A stretch of DNA of 64,000 nt, from positions 5,856,499-5,920,498 of the forward strand of contig CM077159.1 in NCBI GenBank assembly GCA_039583875.1. Reading direction: 5' to 3'. The position numbers and the translations under genes are program-made. Origin of the DNA: Platanthera guangdongensis. Lineage: Eukaryota; Streptophyta; Magnoliopsida; Asparagales; Orchidaceae. Each line of letters opens with the position of its first letter. Position 1 is the stretch's first letter. Positions 51,187-60,969 of the stretch are shown in pieces. The notes beneath the pieces were generated by a model. That model was not told the DNA's origin. It did not search any database and saw only the letters and a list, made by a program, of their open reading frames with translations.

Positions 51187-51197
51187 CTCTGATACCA
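51187..51197 (-). other. Primer binding site, tandem unit 2
   Basis: The plus strand reads CTCTGATACCA, two bases from the LTR-C boundary at 51200. Confidence 0.92.
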
Positions 51198-51199
51198 CT

Positions 51200-52436
51200 T
51201 GAAAGTCCACCTAGTGTCAGCTATGTGCACCTATGGGGGGGGGGGGGAATAGGTGACGAGTGGTACATCCACGGAATTTACGAGAGTACCTGCACAATAA
51301 AAAAAAGAGCACAGCACACAGAAAACACAGCAAATTTATAGTGGTTCCCCGACTTGGGTACATCCACTTTCCCCCTTCGACCTATCTCCCCAACAAGGGA
51401 CGACTCGGTCACTTCTCCAACGGGATTGAAATCCAATCCCTGCACTAACGGAAGGAGCCCTTCCACACGTGAGAGTCAACACTCCCACAAATCGGGTTGC
51501 ACCTAACCCGTACAACACGGAACAAAAGTTCCTTTACAACAAAATTAAATATAGAATGTACACGTGATACAAACTTCTTTTGGAGACTACGGTGTTCCTC
51601 TTATTCGACGACGTGTTCTTGAAGTCGATGAAGAGTCTACAACCTTGGTCTCTCTTGGAGAGGATCTCCCCGGAACCGGCGGCGGCACACGAGCGGCGGC
51701 TAGCTTCGGGATCGGCGGCTACGATGATGAGCGGCTGCTGAACTTGGAGATCCAAACTTCGTAACGAAGCAAACTAGGTCTACCAACGGTCACTCTAGGA
51801 TCGGTCGTCTCGATCGATTCGGACGGAGGAATTTTTCCCGGTCAACAAATCGAGAGACAAGAGATCTCTGGATAGACGCGTGAGACTCAAGCCTTGCTAG
51901 GCTTCTGTCGCCGGAGATTACGAAGGAATCTCAAATGTTGACGGCGACCAACAATCCCGAGCGTGACGGCGGCGGCAGAGAGGAGTCGCGGAATTAGGGT
52001 TACGAGGCGGCTCGGTTTCTTTCTCCGTTTTCCGTCCCTTTACTGTTCAAAACTACTGGAATATATATAATGTTGAATTCTCAAATATGACCGTTTGCGG
52101 GACCCACAAAAGAAATCCCTAAGTCCGGTTCAAACTAGTCCAAAGGCAGAATCCGGTCCAGCAGCATCCTGAGAAAACGCCAAGTGAAAATCGGCGAGAA
52201 TCGCAGGCGATTCTCGACGAATCGGCGAGAATCACTAAGTGATTCTCGACGATTCGTCGAGAATCGTTAGTGATTCTCGCCGAATCACTTATTGATTCTC
52301 AACGAATTTTACTTTGTATGCATGAGCTGCTTGGCCACTGGTTCGGCGAGAATCACTAGTGATTCTCGCCGAATCTTACTTGGCACAATTTAGAGGTGGC
52401 CAGAAGGAGTCGGCGAGAATCACTAATGATTCTCGT
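51200..52436 (-). repeat. Tandem element LTR-C (5' LTR, truncated)
   Basis: It matches LTR-B from its U5 end to TGATTCTCGT in the palindrome array at 52436, where similarity stops. About 370 bp of U3 are missing. The sequence continues GTCCCAGGCCGTGT, a word typical of the Tekay U3 array, so the breakpoint lies inside two similar palindromic arrays. Confidence 0.9.
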
Positions 52437-52562
52437 GTCCCAGGCCGTGTCACCCAAAATTTTGCCTACTGAAAAAATTGGGCTGTCTTGGTCTTTCCCT
52501 CTCGAAGTCATGGTCGTCTTCTTTTGTGGGGTGGCGGGCACGTGTCTGTGCAAACCACGTTT
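52437..52562. other. Short unassigned segment
   Basis: 126 bp between truncated LTR-C and the LTR of element D. It begins with a Tekay-array-like word (CCCAGGCCGTGTCACCC). The rest is not recognised. Confidence 0.4.
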
Positions 52563-52887
52563 GTTGGGTATTTCATCCACATGAACCCAGATTTGATGAA
52601 ATCACCCTGAAACTAAGATGAATTAAGTTGTATCTGATGCTTGTTTTGAGTTATATGCTTGCAGGAATTTCACTGGAAGTGTAGACCATTGTCATTCCAC
52701 AGTGGGTCTTCAAACACAGGAACTGTGCAATGTAATCACTCATTGCATATTCCAAGGTGTTGACTCATGTGTGGTCTCTCTATTGGGATACACTTCATAT
52801 TCAAGCTATTGGACTATGGGAAAGAAATTTGAAGTTGGCTACTCTAGAAGAATCAGTTTTTCCAACATCAGAAATTTTCTAAGTGTC

Positions 52888-53624
52888 TTACTCGAGTAGA
52901 GCTTTCACCTACTCGAGTAGTATGAGTATAATTTACTCGAGTAAAGGAACATTGTACTCGAGTAGACATCGTCATATACTCGAGTAGCTAAGTCACCTAC
53001 TCGAGTAGACAAAGTCATATACTCGAGTAGCATGCTTATATACTCGAGTAGATTACTCTTTATACCCGAGTACTAAAGGGTTTTCTCATCTAAATTTCTC
53101 TAAGTCATATACTCGAGTAAGTACACTCATATACTCGAGTTAGTATACTCACTTACTCGAGTAAATAGAAACATACTCGAGTAGTTCATTATACCTACTC
53201 GAGTAGATCATGTGTCACTCGTGTACCTTGATATTTCCCTACTCCGGAATTTTTTCTAAGTCTTTTACTCGAGTAGAACATTCACCTACTCGAGTAGATT
53301 ACTTCCTCTCGAGTAGTTTAGTTCAACTACTCGAGTAGTTGCCAGCAGACCTCTTCAGAATTTTTCTAAGTATTCCACTCGAGTAGTACTTCTTGTACTC
53401 GAGTAGTTTGTGTAATATACTCGAGTAGCTTTTCCAGTACTCGAGTAGATCCTCTATGTACTCGAGTAGGTCTCTACACATACTCGAGTAGTTTTGTCCG
53501 CTTACTCGAGTAGTTGATCTTTATATACTCGAGTAGTCTTTATATATATACCCGAGTATGTTCTCCATAATATACTCGAGTAGTTATTCAACTACTCGAG
53601 TAGTTATTGACTTACTCGTGTAGT
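52888..53624 (+). repeat. CTCGAG palindrome array in U3 of element D
   Basis: About 27 copies of CTCGAG, mostly as TACTCGAGTAG or CTACTCGAGTAG, are spaced by 8-25 bp of AT-rich sequence over 740 bp. The phrase TTTTTCTAAGT recurs about five times (52875, 53095, 53252, 53360, 53645), marking a higher-order period of roughly 110-290 bp. Confidence 0.92.
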
Positions 53625-53740
53625 TGGCTGATCTTTCCGAAATTCTGCTAAGTCCTTTCTCTGACGGGATTTTTTAAATCACGCAACATGATTGGTCCAC
53701 GTGTACATCATTATGACCGATTATGACCGTTAGTCTCTCA

Positions 53741-53747
53741 TATATAA
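53741..53747 (+). promoter_or_regulatory. TATA box of element D LTR
   Basis: TATATAA lies about 117 bp downstream of the palindrome array and probably sets the U3/R boundary. Confidence 0.65.
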
Positions 53748-54466
53748 GGTCTTATCAGAAAATGACAAACCCTAAGTATTCTTCAAGCTTTCATTGTCAA
53801 TTCATTTTAAGAAAGTTCTTCAGCCGACTCCTCTCTGATTTTCGCAAAACGGAAGCCGCCGCCGCCGCCTTCTTCTCCGGCCAAAGCTTCTACTTTCAGA
53901 GGATTATTCTGAAGAAAGTTATAGATCGAGATCGACTTCGCTGATCATATTCTCTCTTGATTTCTATAAAGCGAGTAAATGCAGATCGAAGCCGAGAACT
54001 TCTTTACCGATTTCTGAAAGTGCTACAAAGTTGAAAAGAAGAAGATCCTGGCTGTTTCTTCCAGATCTGAGTGATTTACTGTTTGTATTCTTGTAAATCT
54101 CATTTTATTCTTGTAGGAGAAATCTTCTCTGAGTATAGGAGTCTTCCACTCCGAGTTTGTAGGAAGTGCTATCTTCCGAGGTGTAGATCCTTTTTGTTTG
54201 GATCGAGTTTGTAGGAACTTTGTTTCGAGGGTAGGATCGATTTTTGATCCGAGATAGTGCAGTAGCCGAGTCTAGTTGATTGCTAGATCGGTGAGGGAAA
54301 GTGGATGTACCCAAGGTTGGGGAACCACTATAAATCTTGTGTCGTCTGTGATATTGGTAGTTAGTTCTGTGCCGTGCTCTAATTATTTTTTATTCCGCAA
54401 AAGACGCACAAACCACCTATTCACCCCCCTCTAGGTGATTTAGGTCGACAACAGTTTTCTTTCAAT

Positions 54467-54477
54467 TGGTATCAGAG
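54467..54477 (+). other. Element D primer binding site (initiator tRNA-Met)
   Basis: TGGTATCAGAG lies two bases after the LTR end TTTCA. Confidence 0.93.
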
Positions 54478-54548
54478 GCAGGTTGATCGTCAAAAGGTTA
54501 ACACCTTGATCCGATCCAGATCTGTTGTCTCAAAGATTCTACCATAGA

Positions 54549-56853
54549 ATGGACAAGGGCAAAGATTTCGCCAAGCTTCCACTGTGCAACAAAAATATCT
54601 TTCCCATGTGGAAAGAAAGGATAAAATTTTTCATGGAAGCTGTGGATCCAAGGATCTTCATGATCGTTGAAGAAGGTCCTTACGTTCCCATGACTATGTC
54701 CACTATCGACCCTACCAAGAGAGTTCCAAAAAAGCTAATGGATCTCGACAAAGACGAGATTGCTCTTGTCTCTCTCGACAAAAAAGCTAAGAACATTATA
54801 GCAAGTGCAGTCGATGACTCGATGCTGTAGAATTTGATTCACTGTCAATCAGCTAAGGAGATGTGGCATTCCTTAGTCACCTTGATGGAAGGAACTGAAG
54901 AAGTAAGGGATGATCGGAGATCTCTTCTCAATCAAAAATATGAAGCGTTCCGACAAGGGAACAAGGAAACAATTGCCGACACCTTTGATAACTTCTTCAA
55001 GATTGTAAATGGCCTAATGGTGTACGGCCGTGTCTTCACCAACGGAGAACTGAACGACAAATTCTTGAGATCCCTAACCAAGGAATGGGATAACAAGGTA
55101 TGCGCCATCAGGGAGTTCGGGAAGCTAGCTGAAACGGACCCGCAAAATCTCTTTGGAAAGCTTATGTCTTATGAACTCCAAATCAATACAAGAAAAGCTG
55201 AAGAAGAGAAGGGCAGGTCTGGCCTAAAGGAGAAATCTATCGCTCTGAAGGCAGACACCTCCAGAAAGACTAAGGTTGCCTCCCCTGCTCCAGCTCCAGA
55301 AGTTGATGAAGAAGAAGAATCATCAGAGCCTAGCACCTCAGGCTCTGAACTATCTGAAGGAGAGTTCTCCTTACTCTCACGACAATTCAAGAAGTTTCTA
55401 AATAAAAAGAAACAATGGAAAGGCAAGGATGCCTCATACAGAAGATCGCGGCGCGATGACGATCGACAAAGAAAAGGCTCAAGCAGCCACGATAGGTATA
55501 ACACTAAACAGAACAAATACATTTCAACTGACATCATTTGTTATTGCTGTAATAAGCCAGACCATATCATTGCTCACTGCCCTCACAAGAAGAAGGAGGG
55601 TGGTAGAAGAGAAGAAAAGAAATCCTCATACAACAAGAAGAGGAAAGAGAAGAGCTTCATAGCCAAAAGGAGCAAGACTCTTAGCGACTCCGACTCAGCT
55701 GAGTCAAGCAAAGAGGAAGAAGCCTACTTTGGGCTAATGGCTCAAACAGATGATGAACAAGAGCCCAAATTCACTGGGAAGGTAAACTCTCATACCCCTC
55801 TCTCAGAGTCTGAAGTCTCTGAACATGATTGCGAGAGTAGCTCCTCTGACGATGAGTCAGAATTGATGGCCCAGTATAAGGAGTTAATCATGGCTTACGA
55901 CAAATGTCGTCGAGTCGTGAAGACTCAGGCTAAAGAGATCAAATCTCTAAAAGTCGAAAAGAGCAACTTGAGAGAGAAAGTTGCAAAGACTGAATCTCTC
56001 GAGGAAAACTTCAATAATACTATTGAAGAATATAACAAGGCTCTTGAGCACCTTGACCTGAAGGAGAAGATCATCAAAGGTTGGGAAGCCGAACTTGCGG
56101 CTGAAAGGAAACTTGTTGAGAGTTTCTCTAAGCCCAAGACGGTTCTTACATTCGTTGCTGAATTCTAAGCAAAGGCCAAGGGAGCTGGACTAGGCCATGA
56201 AGAAGCTCTTACTAAATCCTCTAGGAGAAACAAGAATCAACGGAAAAATAAGGCCGCCAAAAAGGCCTCAGCCGAAGAAAAGGAGCCCCTCAAAATCAAA
56301 CCACATTCAGAAATGTCATCTTTCCAACAAATGAGTTTGATTTTGACTCATCATACGGGCACTTTGCTAGGCCTACTTATGTGGAGCCAAAGTCCCGCTA
56401 TCAAGGATGGGCTCGACCCCGGAACTTTGGCGAAAGTGTCTTTAAGGCACCTTATGAAGAAGTTATTCTTCAGAGCTATGGGCCTTTCAATCATGGGCAT
56501 AACTTCAAGAAGGCACCAAAGACAAAGCCTGTTGTAGAGAAACCCATAAAGGAGAAGAAGCCATGTGATTGCCATCATCATGAGGCATCTTCCTCCAAGA
56601 ACGCTACCCTGCTAGACCAAAGTTGCAAAAGGTAAAGCAGGAGATCTTGAGGCAAAGGTACAACAGATTTGACTGTTGGTACTGTGCCAAGGTTGGTCAC
56701 TTCGCCATAGATTGCTGGTTCAATTCCAGAAACGCTGCAACCCCTCGTGTCAGCAATATGAGAAAGACCGCTCATAATGCTAATACTCGTAGGGGGAGCA
56801 CTCTAACCCGAGACCAAGGACCCAAACGTGTTTGGGTTCCTAAGGCAAACTGA
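54549..56853 (+). pseudogene. Element D gag (two zinc knuckles), interrupted
   Basis: The ATG at 54549 starts MDKGKDFAKLPLCNKN. A UBN2-type capsid domain follows (MWKERIKFFMEAVDPR, SLLNQKYEAFRQG, NDKFLRSLTKEWD), interrupted by a TAG at 54831 and open again to 56168. The first knuckle CYCCNKPDHIIAHC is at about 55540-55581. An acidic region and a coiled-coil segment (about 55880-56130) come next. After a TAA at 56166 and a frameshift near 56310, the frame ends with the second knuckle CWYCAKVGHFAIDC (about 56674-56715) and the conserved terminus RVWVPKAN at 56853. The length and order fit Sirevirus gag, larger than in ordinary copia elements. Confidence 0.86.
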
Positions 56854-56859
56854 CTGTGA

Positions 56860-58885
56860 TTGCAGGGATGTCCAAAGGCCAACAAAATGCCTATCTGGTA
56901 CTTGGACAACGGATGCTCTCGGCATATGACCGGGACGAGAAGCCTCATCCAGAACTTTACTCCAGTCGTGAACGGACCAAAGGTCATCTTTGGAGGTTCA
57001 GACCGTGGAATTACTAGAGGCTATGGTATGATCACTAACGGCAATATATCCTTCTCGGATGTGACCTATGTCGAAGGATTGGAACACAATCTCATTAGCA
57101 TAAGCCAACTCTACGATAAAAGGATACATAGTTGAGTTCCATGCTGACAAGTGCTTGATAAAATCCGTTGACAATATGGAAACGATTCTATCCGGCACTC
57201 GAATCAGGAATATTTTCTGTTTAAACTTCATCTGTATAGATTCCTCTACACCAGTGTGTCTTTTATCAAAAGATAGTGCGTCTCTTGGTGACCAGTGGCA
57301 CAAGAGACTAGCACATATTAATTTCAAAACCATTAATAAACTATTTTCAATGAACTTAGTACGTGATGCCCCAAATGTCAAATGCGTCAAAGACAGACCT
57401 TGTCATGCATGCGTAAAAGACAAGCAAACAAGGGCTACCTTTAAAAGCATTATTGGCAAAGACTCTAACAGATGTCTTCATCTATTGCACATGGACTTGT
57501 TTGGTCCACTGCAGATTAGAAGTTTGGGAGGTAAGGACTATACATTGGTAATTGTTGATGACTACTCGCGCTTTGCGTGGGTGTTGTTTCTGAAACACAA
57601 GTCAGATACCTTCGACATCTTTACCAATTTTGTCAGGCAAGTCCAGAATGAATACAACTGCTCCATAGTCAAAATCAGAAGTGAGAACGGAACAGAGTTC
57701 AAATCTGGGGCCATGACAGAATTCTGTGAAAGCTTAGTTATCTTTCATGAGTTTTCCTCTCCTCGTACTCCACAACAAAATGGAGTGGCTGAGAGAAGGA
57801 ACAGAACACTCATAGAGGCCTGCAGGACCATGTTGAGTGATGCTTCACTACCGGAGTACTTCTGGGCTGAGGCCGTCAACACTGCATGTCACGTGCAAAA
57901 TCGAGCACTCATAAACAAAGACCATAATAAGACACCTTACGAACTTCTGAAAGGCAGGAAACCAACAGTCTCTTACTTTAGAATCTTTGGCTGTAAATAC
58001 TTCGTACTTAACAATGGTAAGTATCATACCACCAAGTTCAGCGAAAAGAGCTTTGAAGGTATTTTTGTAGGATAGAGTAGCCATAGTAAGGCCTATAGGA
58101 TATTTAATAAAAAAACCCTGGTGGTGGAAGAATCGATACATGTTGTATTTGATGGGACGAGCTTGCTGCAAAGCAATCCGTCTAGTGTGCTCATTGAAGA
58201 TGCATGTGAAAAGCTAAAAGAAACTAGCTTGGATGATCCGTCGGAAGAGAAAGGCGAGAAGCTCATTAAGATCACCACTCCAACTCCCATTGGAGAGGCT
58301 GATGATCAAAATGAAGAAGTCATCCAGGATGAAGAAATCACTCCGGTGCTCGAAGATAATCCAGATGCAAGAACTCTAGAGCTCAGACATCTGAAAGATC
58401 ACCCCATGGACCAGATCATAGGAAATCCCCGGGATGGTGTCAGAACTCGAAGAGGTACAACTAATGAGAATCTTTATTTGAGTTTTTTCTCACAGGTTGA
58501 ACCAAAGAAATTTGAGGAAGCAAACTCAGACGCATCATGGATAATGGCAATGGAAGAAGAGCTAAATCAGTTCAAGCGGTGCAATGTGTGGATGCTGGTT
58601 CCAAGACCCAAAGGAAAGAACGTCATTGGAACAAAATGGGTCTACAGGAACAAGATGGATGAAGACGGAACTATCATAAAGAATAAGGCCAGACTCGTCG
58701 CTAAAGGCTATCGTCAAGAATAAGGAATCGACTTCGACCAGACATATGTTCCAGTGGCGAGGCTGGAGGCAATAAGGTTGTTGCTAGCATATGCTGCCTT
58801 CAAAGGCTTCACCGTCTATCAGATGGACGTGAAGTCGGCCTTCCTGAATGGTAACATAAAGGAGGAAGTGTATGTGGAACAACCT
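56860..58885 (+). pseudogene. Element D pol: protease, integrase, RT start (broken)
   Basis: The frame is in phase with gag but separated by stops (TGA CTG TGA). The protease motif is YLDNGCSRHMTG near 56900; the usual DSG is DNG. An extra A near 57120 shifts the frame. Integrase (57155-58075) has the HHCC region (WHKRLAH near 57297, CHACVKDKQ near 57400) and MDLFGP near 57492. Its second catalytic motif reads RSENGTEF near 57690, with Glu in place of the expected Asp. QQNGVAERRN with the Glu is near 57775. RT begins near 58500 (WIMAMEEELNQF, KARLVAKGYRQE followed by TAA near 58722). It is truncated by element E at 58885. Confidence 0.85.
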
Positions 58886-59030
58886 TGTTGGGTACATTGG
58901 ATTAAATGTACCTGATTTGAAGAAGCCTCACCCTACTCAATGATATACATCAAAATGTATTTGATGTGTTTTGAGTTTAGTTGTGCAGGTTAAGTATTTG
59001 CAGGGAAAGCTGAAAAGTTTCTAAGTTCAT

Positions 59031-59848
59031 GTGTCGACACCCAGAAGCAAAGTGTCGACACTTAAGAAAACTTGTGTCGACACCTAGAGAAGCAGTGTCG
59101 ACACTTGGAGTAATTGTGTCGACACCAGGGATGCAGAGTCGACACCAGACAGAAAGTGTCGACACATGAAGGCTGTGTCGACACTCAATGAAGAAAAGTC
59201 CAGTGAAACAGTGTCGACACTTAGAAGCAGTGTCGACACCCAGAGGAACTGTGTCAACATCAGAAAGTGTCGACACTTGAAGGCTGTGTTGACACTCAGC
59301 AAATTTCAGCAGAGTCTAAGTATAAGTGTCGACATAATGAAGTATGTGTCGACACACAGCAGAAGACTCAACACTTGAAGAAAGTGTCGACACTTGGAGG
59401 CTGTGTCGACACTTATCAAAGTTCAACAAAATTCTAAGGACAAGTGTCGACACAAAGGAGATGTGTCGACACTCAGCAAAAGTCTCAACATAAGAAGAAT
59501 GTGTCGACACAAGGAGAAGTGTCGACACTCAGAAAGTATCAACACAGAAGGCGTGTGTCGACACTAAGAATATGTGTCGACACTCAGCAAGTTCAACACA
59601 AGAAGATGTGTCGACACAAAGGAGTTGTGTCGACACTTACAAGAATTCAACTAAGTACTGAAGAACAAGAAGCTGTGTCGACACACAATATCAGTGTCGA
59701 CACATATTGAAGAAGCTGTGTCGAGAAGTAAAATCTACAACATAAGGAGTTGTGTCGACACCTTGAAGGCAAGTGTCGACACTTAGTCTACTTGTGTCGA
59801 CACTTAGTCTATAAGTGTCGACACTTAAAGACAGACCGTCTCGACACT
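59031..59848 (+). repeat. GTGTCGACAC palindrome array in U3 of element E
   Basis: By eye there are about 27 perfect copies of GTGTCGACAC and several one-base variants (GTGTCAACA, GTGTTGACAC), spaced mostly 10-25 bp apart. TCTAAG-type spacers (59019, 59314, 59432) occur as in the element D array. The variants look like C-to-T decay at the central CpG. Confidence 0.93.
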
Positions 59849-59980
59849 TTCAGAGAGTTACAGATATTTCAAGAATTGACTGGATGACATGACAGCTGCC
59901 ATTCCAGCCGGTCTACTATAACTGTCTGAGTTGTCAGAAAGCTGTTAGGAACCGGATCAGTCGGTCACCATGAAGAAGGC

Positions 59981-59990
59981 CTATATATAG
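59981..59990 (+). promoter_or_regulatory. TATA box of element E LTR
   Basis: CTATATATAG is about 133 bp downstream of the array end, the same layout as in D and in the tandem element. Confidence 0.7.
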
Positions 59991-60867
59991 GCTTATTCTG
60001 TCAACAGAAGAAGATGATTAACAGATCAAGAGATTGAAAAAGAGAAGAAGATCTAGCTATTCATTGAAGAATCAAGTGAAGATCTAAGAAGTTGGAGAGA
60101 GAGAGCTCCTTCCAAGAAGACAGCCGTTGGAACCAGGCTGTGAAGAAGGGTTCAGACCTAGTTCTGAATCTTAAGTTGTAGTGATTGAAGATCAGCTGTA
60201 GAGAATCAATCCTATTGTGTTCTACATTCAAGAAGCTTTGAAGAAAGCCAAGTGAGGTTGATCTCAGCAGAGTTCTTCCAAGAACTCATCAAGAACCTGT
60301 CAACTCATCTCTCTTTTTCTGAGTTGTAGGTATATACACTTTGTATTCTTAATTTCTTGTAGGATCCTTAGTGATCTGAGTTGTAAGCCTGTAATTATAA
60401 AGGCTGAGTGGTAGGGCCTGTGTGCCTGAGTGTAGGAGATCTATTTCTCTGAGTGTAGGCCTGTTGTGGCTGAGTGTAGGCCTTGTGGCTGAGTGTAGGC
60501 CTTGTGGCTGAGTGTAGGTCTTTGTGAAGACTGAGTTGTAGGGCCTTGGGCCTGAGCTGTAGGAACCTGTCTGGGGTTCTGAGTGTAAGATCTGTGGATC
60601 TGAGATAGTGGAGGAGTTTGGCTGAATCTAGTACACTACTAGATAGGCAAAGGGGGAAAGTGGATGTACCCAAACCTTGGGGAACCACTATAAATCTGTG
60701 TGTTCACTGTGTGCATGTTTGATTCTGTGATTGCTGATTGATTTCTGTGAAGAAGTAATTATAACTCTGTGATATAATCTGCAATCTGCCTAAAAAGTTA
60801 AAAAAATATTTAAGTCACCTATTCACCCCCCCCCCCCTCTAGGTGATTAGGTACAATTTCTTTCAAG

Positions 60868-60878
60868 TGGTATCAGAG
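60868..60878 (+). other. Element E primer binding site (initiator tRNA-Met)
   Basis: TGGTATCAGAG lies two bases after the LTR end TTTCA. Confidence 0.93.
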
Positions 60879-60969
60879 GGAGGTTACTCAAAAAGGACTT
60901 AACTGTCTGAGTAGATCCTGTTGGCAGATTGAGTATAAGTAAAGTACAGAATCAAGAAAATCAAGAAAC

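Larger units (their letters stand above)
37376..52436 (-). mobile_element. Tandem pol-less Sirevirus-like copia array (LTR-int-LTR-int-partial LTR)
   Basis: Two internal regions of equal length (38993-44293 and 45899-51199, 5301 bp each) alternate with three LTRs (1617, 1605 and at least 1237 bp). Each internal region reads, on the minus strand, tRNA-Met primer site, gag, about 620 bp of non-coding sequence, a short basic ORF, a large env-position ORF and a polypurine tract. No protease, integrase, RT or RNase H is present. Gag and LTR features (two-knuckle gag end, U5 hairpin, conserved U5 block) match the Sirevirus-type elements D and E next door. The two units are nearly identical, so the duplication is recent. 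The outermost LTR is cut at 52436. Confidence 0.92.
52563..54464 (+). repeat. Element D 5' LTR (1902 bp)
   Basis: It starts TGTTGGGTATTTCATCC and ends TTTCTTTCA, two bases before the primer binding site. U3 contains an array of about 27 CTCGAG-centred palindromes (52888-53624). A TATATAA box lies at 53741-53747. The U5 end carries the GGGGAACCACTATAAATC block (54319-54336) and the hairpin CACCTA...TAGGTG around a C run (54414-54438), as in E and the tandem element. Confidence 0.92.
52563..58885 (+). mobile_element. Element D, Sirevirus-like copia, interrupted by element E
   Basis: 5' LTR, primer binding site, gag with two zinc knuckles, then protease, integrase and the first part of RT in copia order. 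At 58885, inside the RT motif [10 protein letters not shown]...YVEQP, it is cut by the LTR of element E; the remainder of D would lie beyond E outside the window. Its reading frames contain stops (54831, 56166, 58073 and near 58722) and frameshifts (near 56310 and 57120), so it is older than E, as nesting also shows. Confidence 0.9.
58886..60865 (+). repeat. Element E 5' LTR (1980 bp)
   Basis: It starts TGTTGGGTACATTGG and ends TTTCTTTCA, two bases before the primer site. U3 holds an array of about 27 GTGTCGACAC palindromes (59031-59848). CTATATATAG at 59981-59990 is the TATA box. The R/U5 part has a roughly 18-22-bp direct repeat, GCTGAGTGTAGGCCTTGTG, in several copies (60405-60550), the GGGGAACCACTATAAATC block (60680-60697) and the CACCTA/TAGGTG hairpin around 12 C (60815-60846). 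Confidence 0.92.

Noticed and set aside
52888..53624. CRISPR-like regularly spaced repeats (also at 59031-59848)
   Set aside because: The repeats are 10-12 bp palindromes with irregular, non-unique spacers inside U3 of plant LTRs upstream of a TATA box. There are no cas genes and the context is eukaryotic.
54105..54314. Small minus-strand frames in the U5 region of Sirevirus LTRs (also 60395-60688 and 37407-37643)
   Set aside because: They recur only because the U5 blocks are conserved between LTRs. There is no start context, domain or sequence bias suggesting coding.
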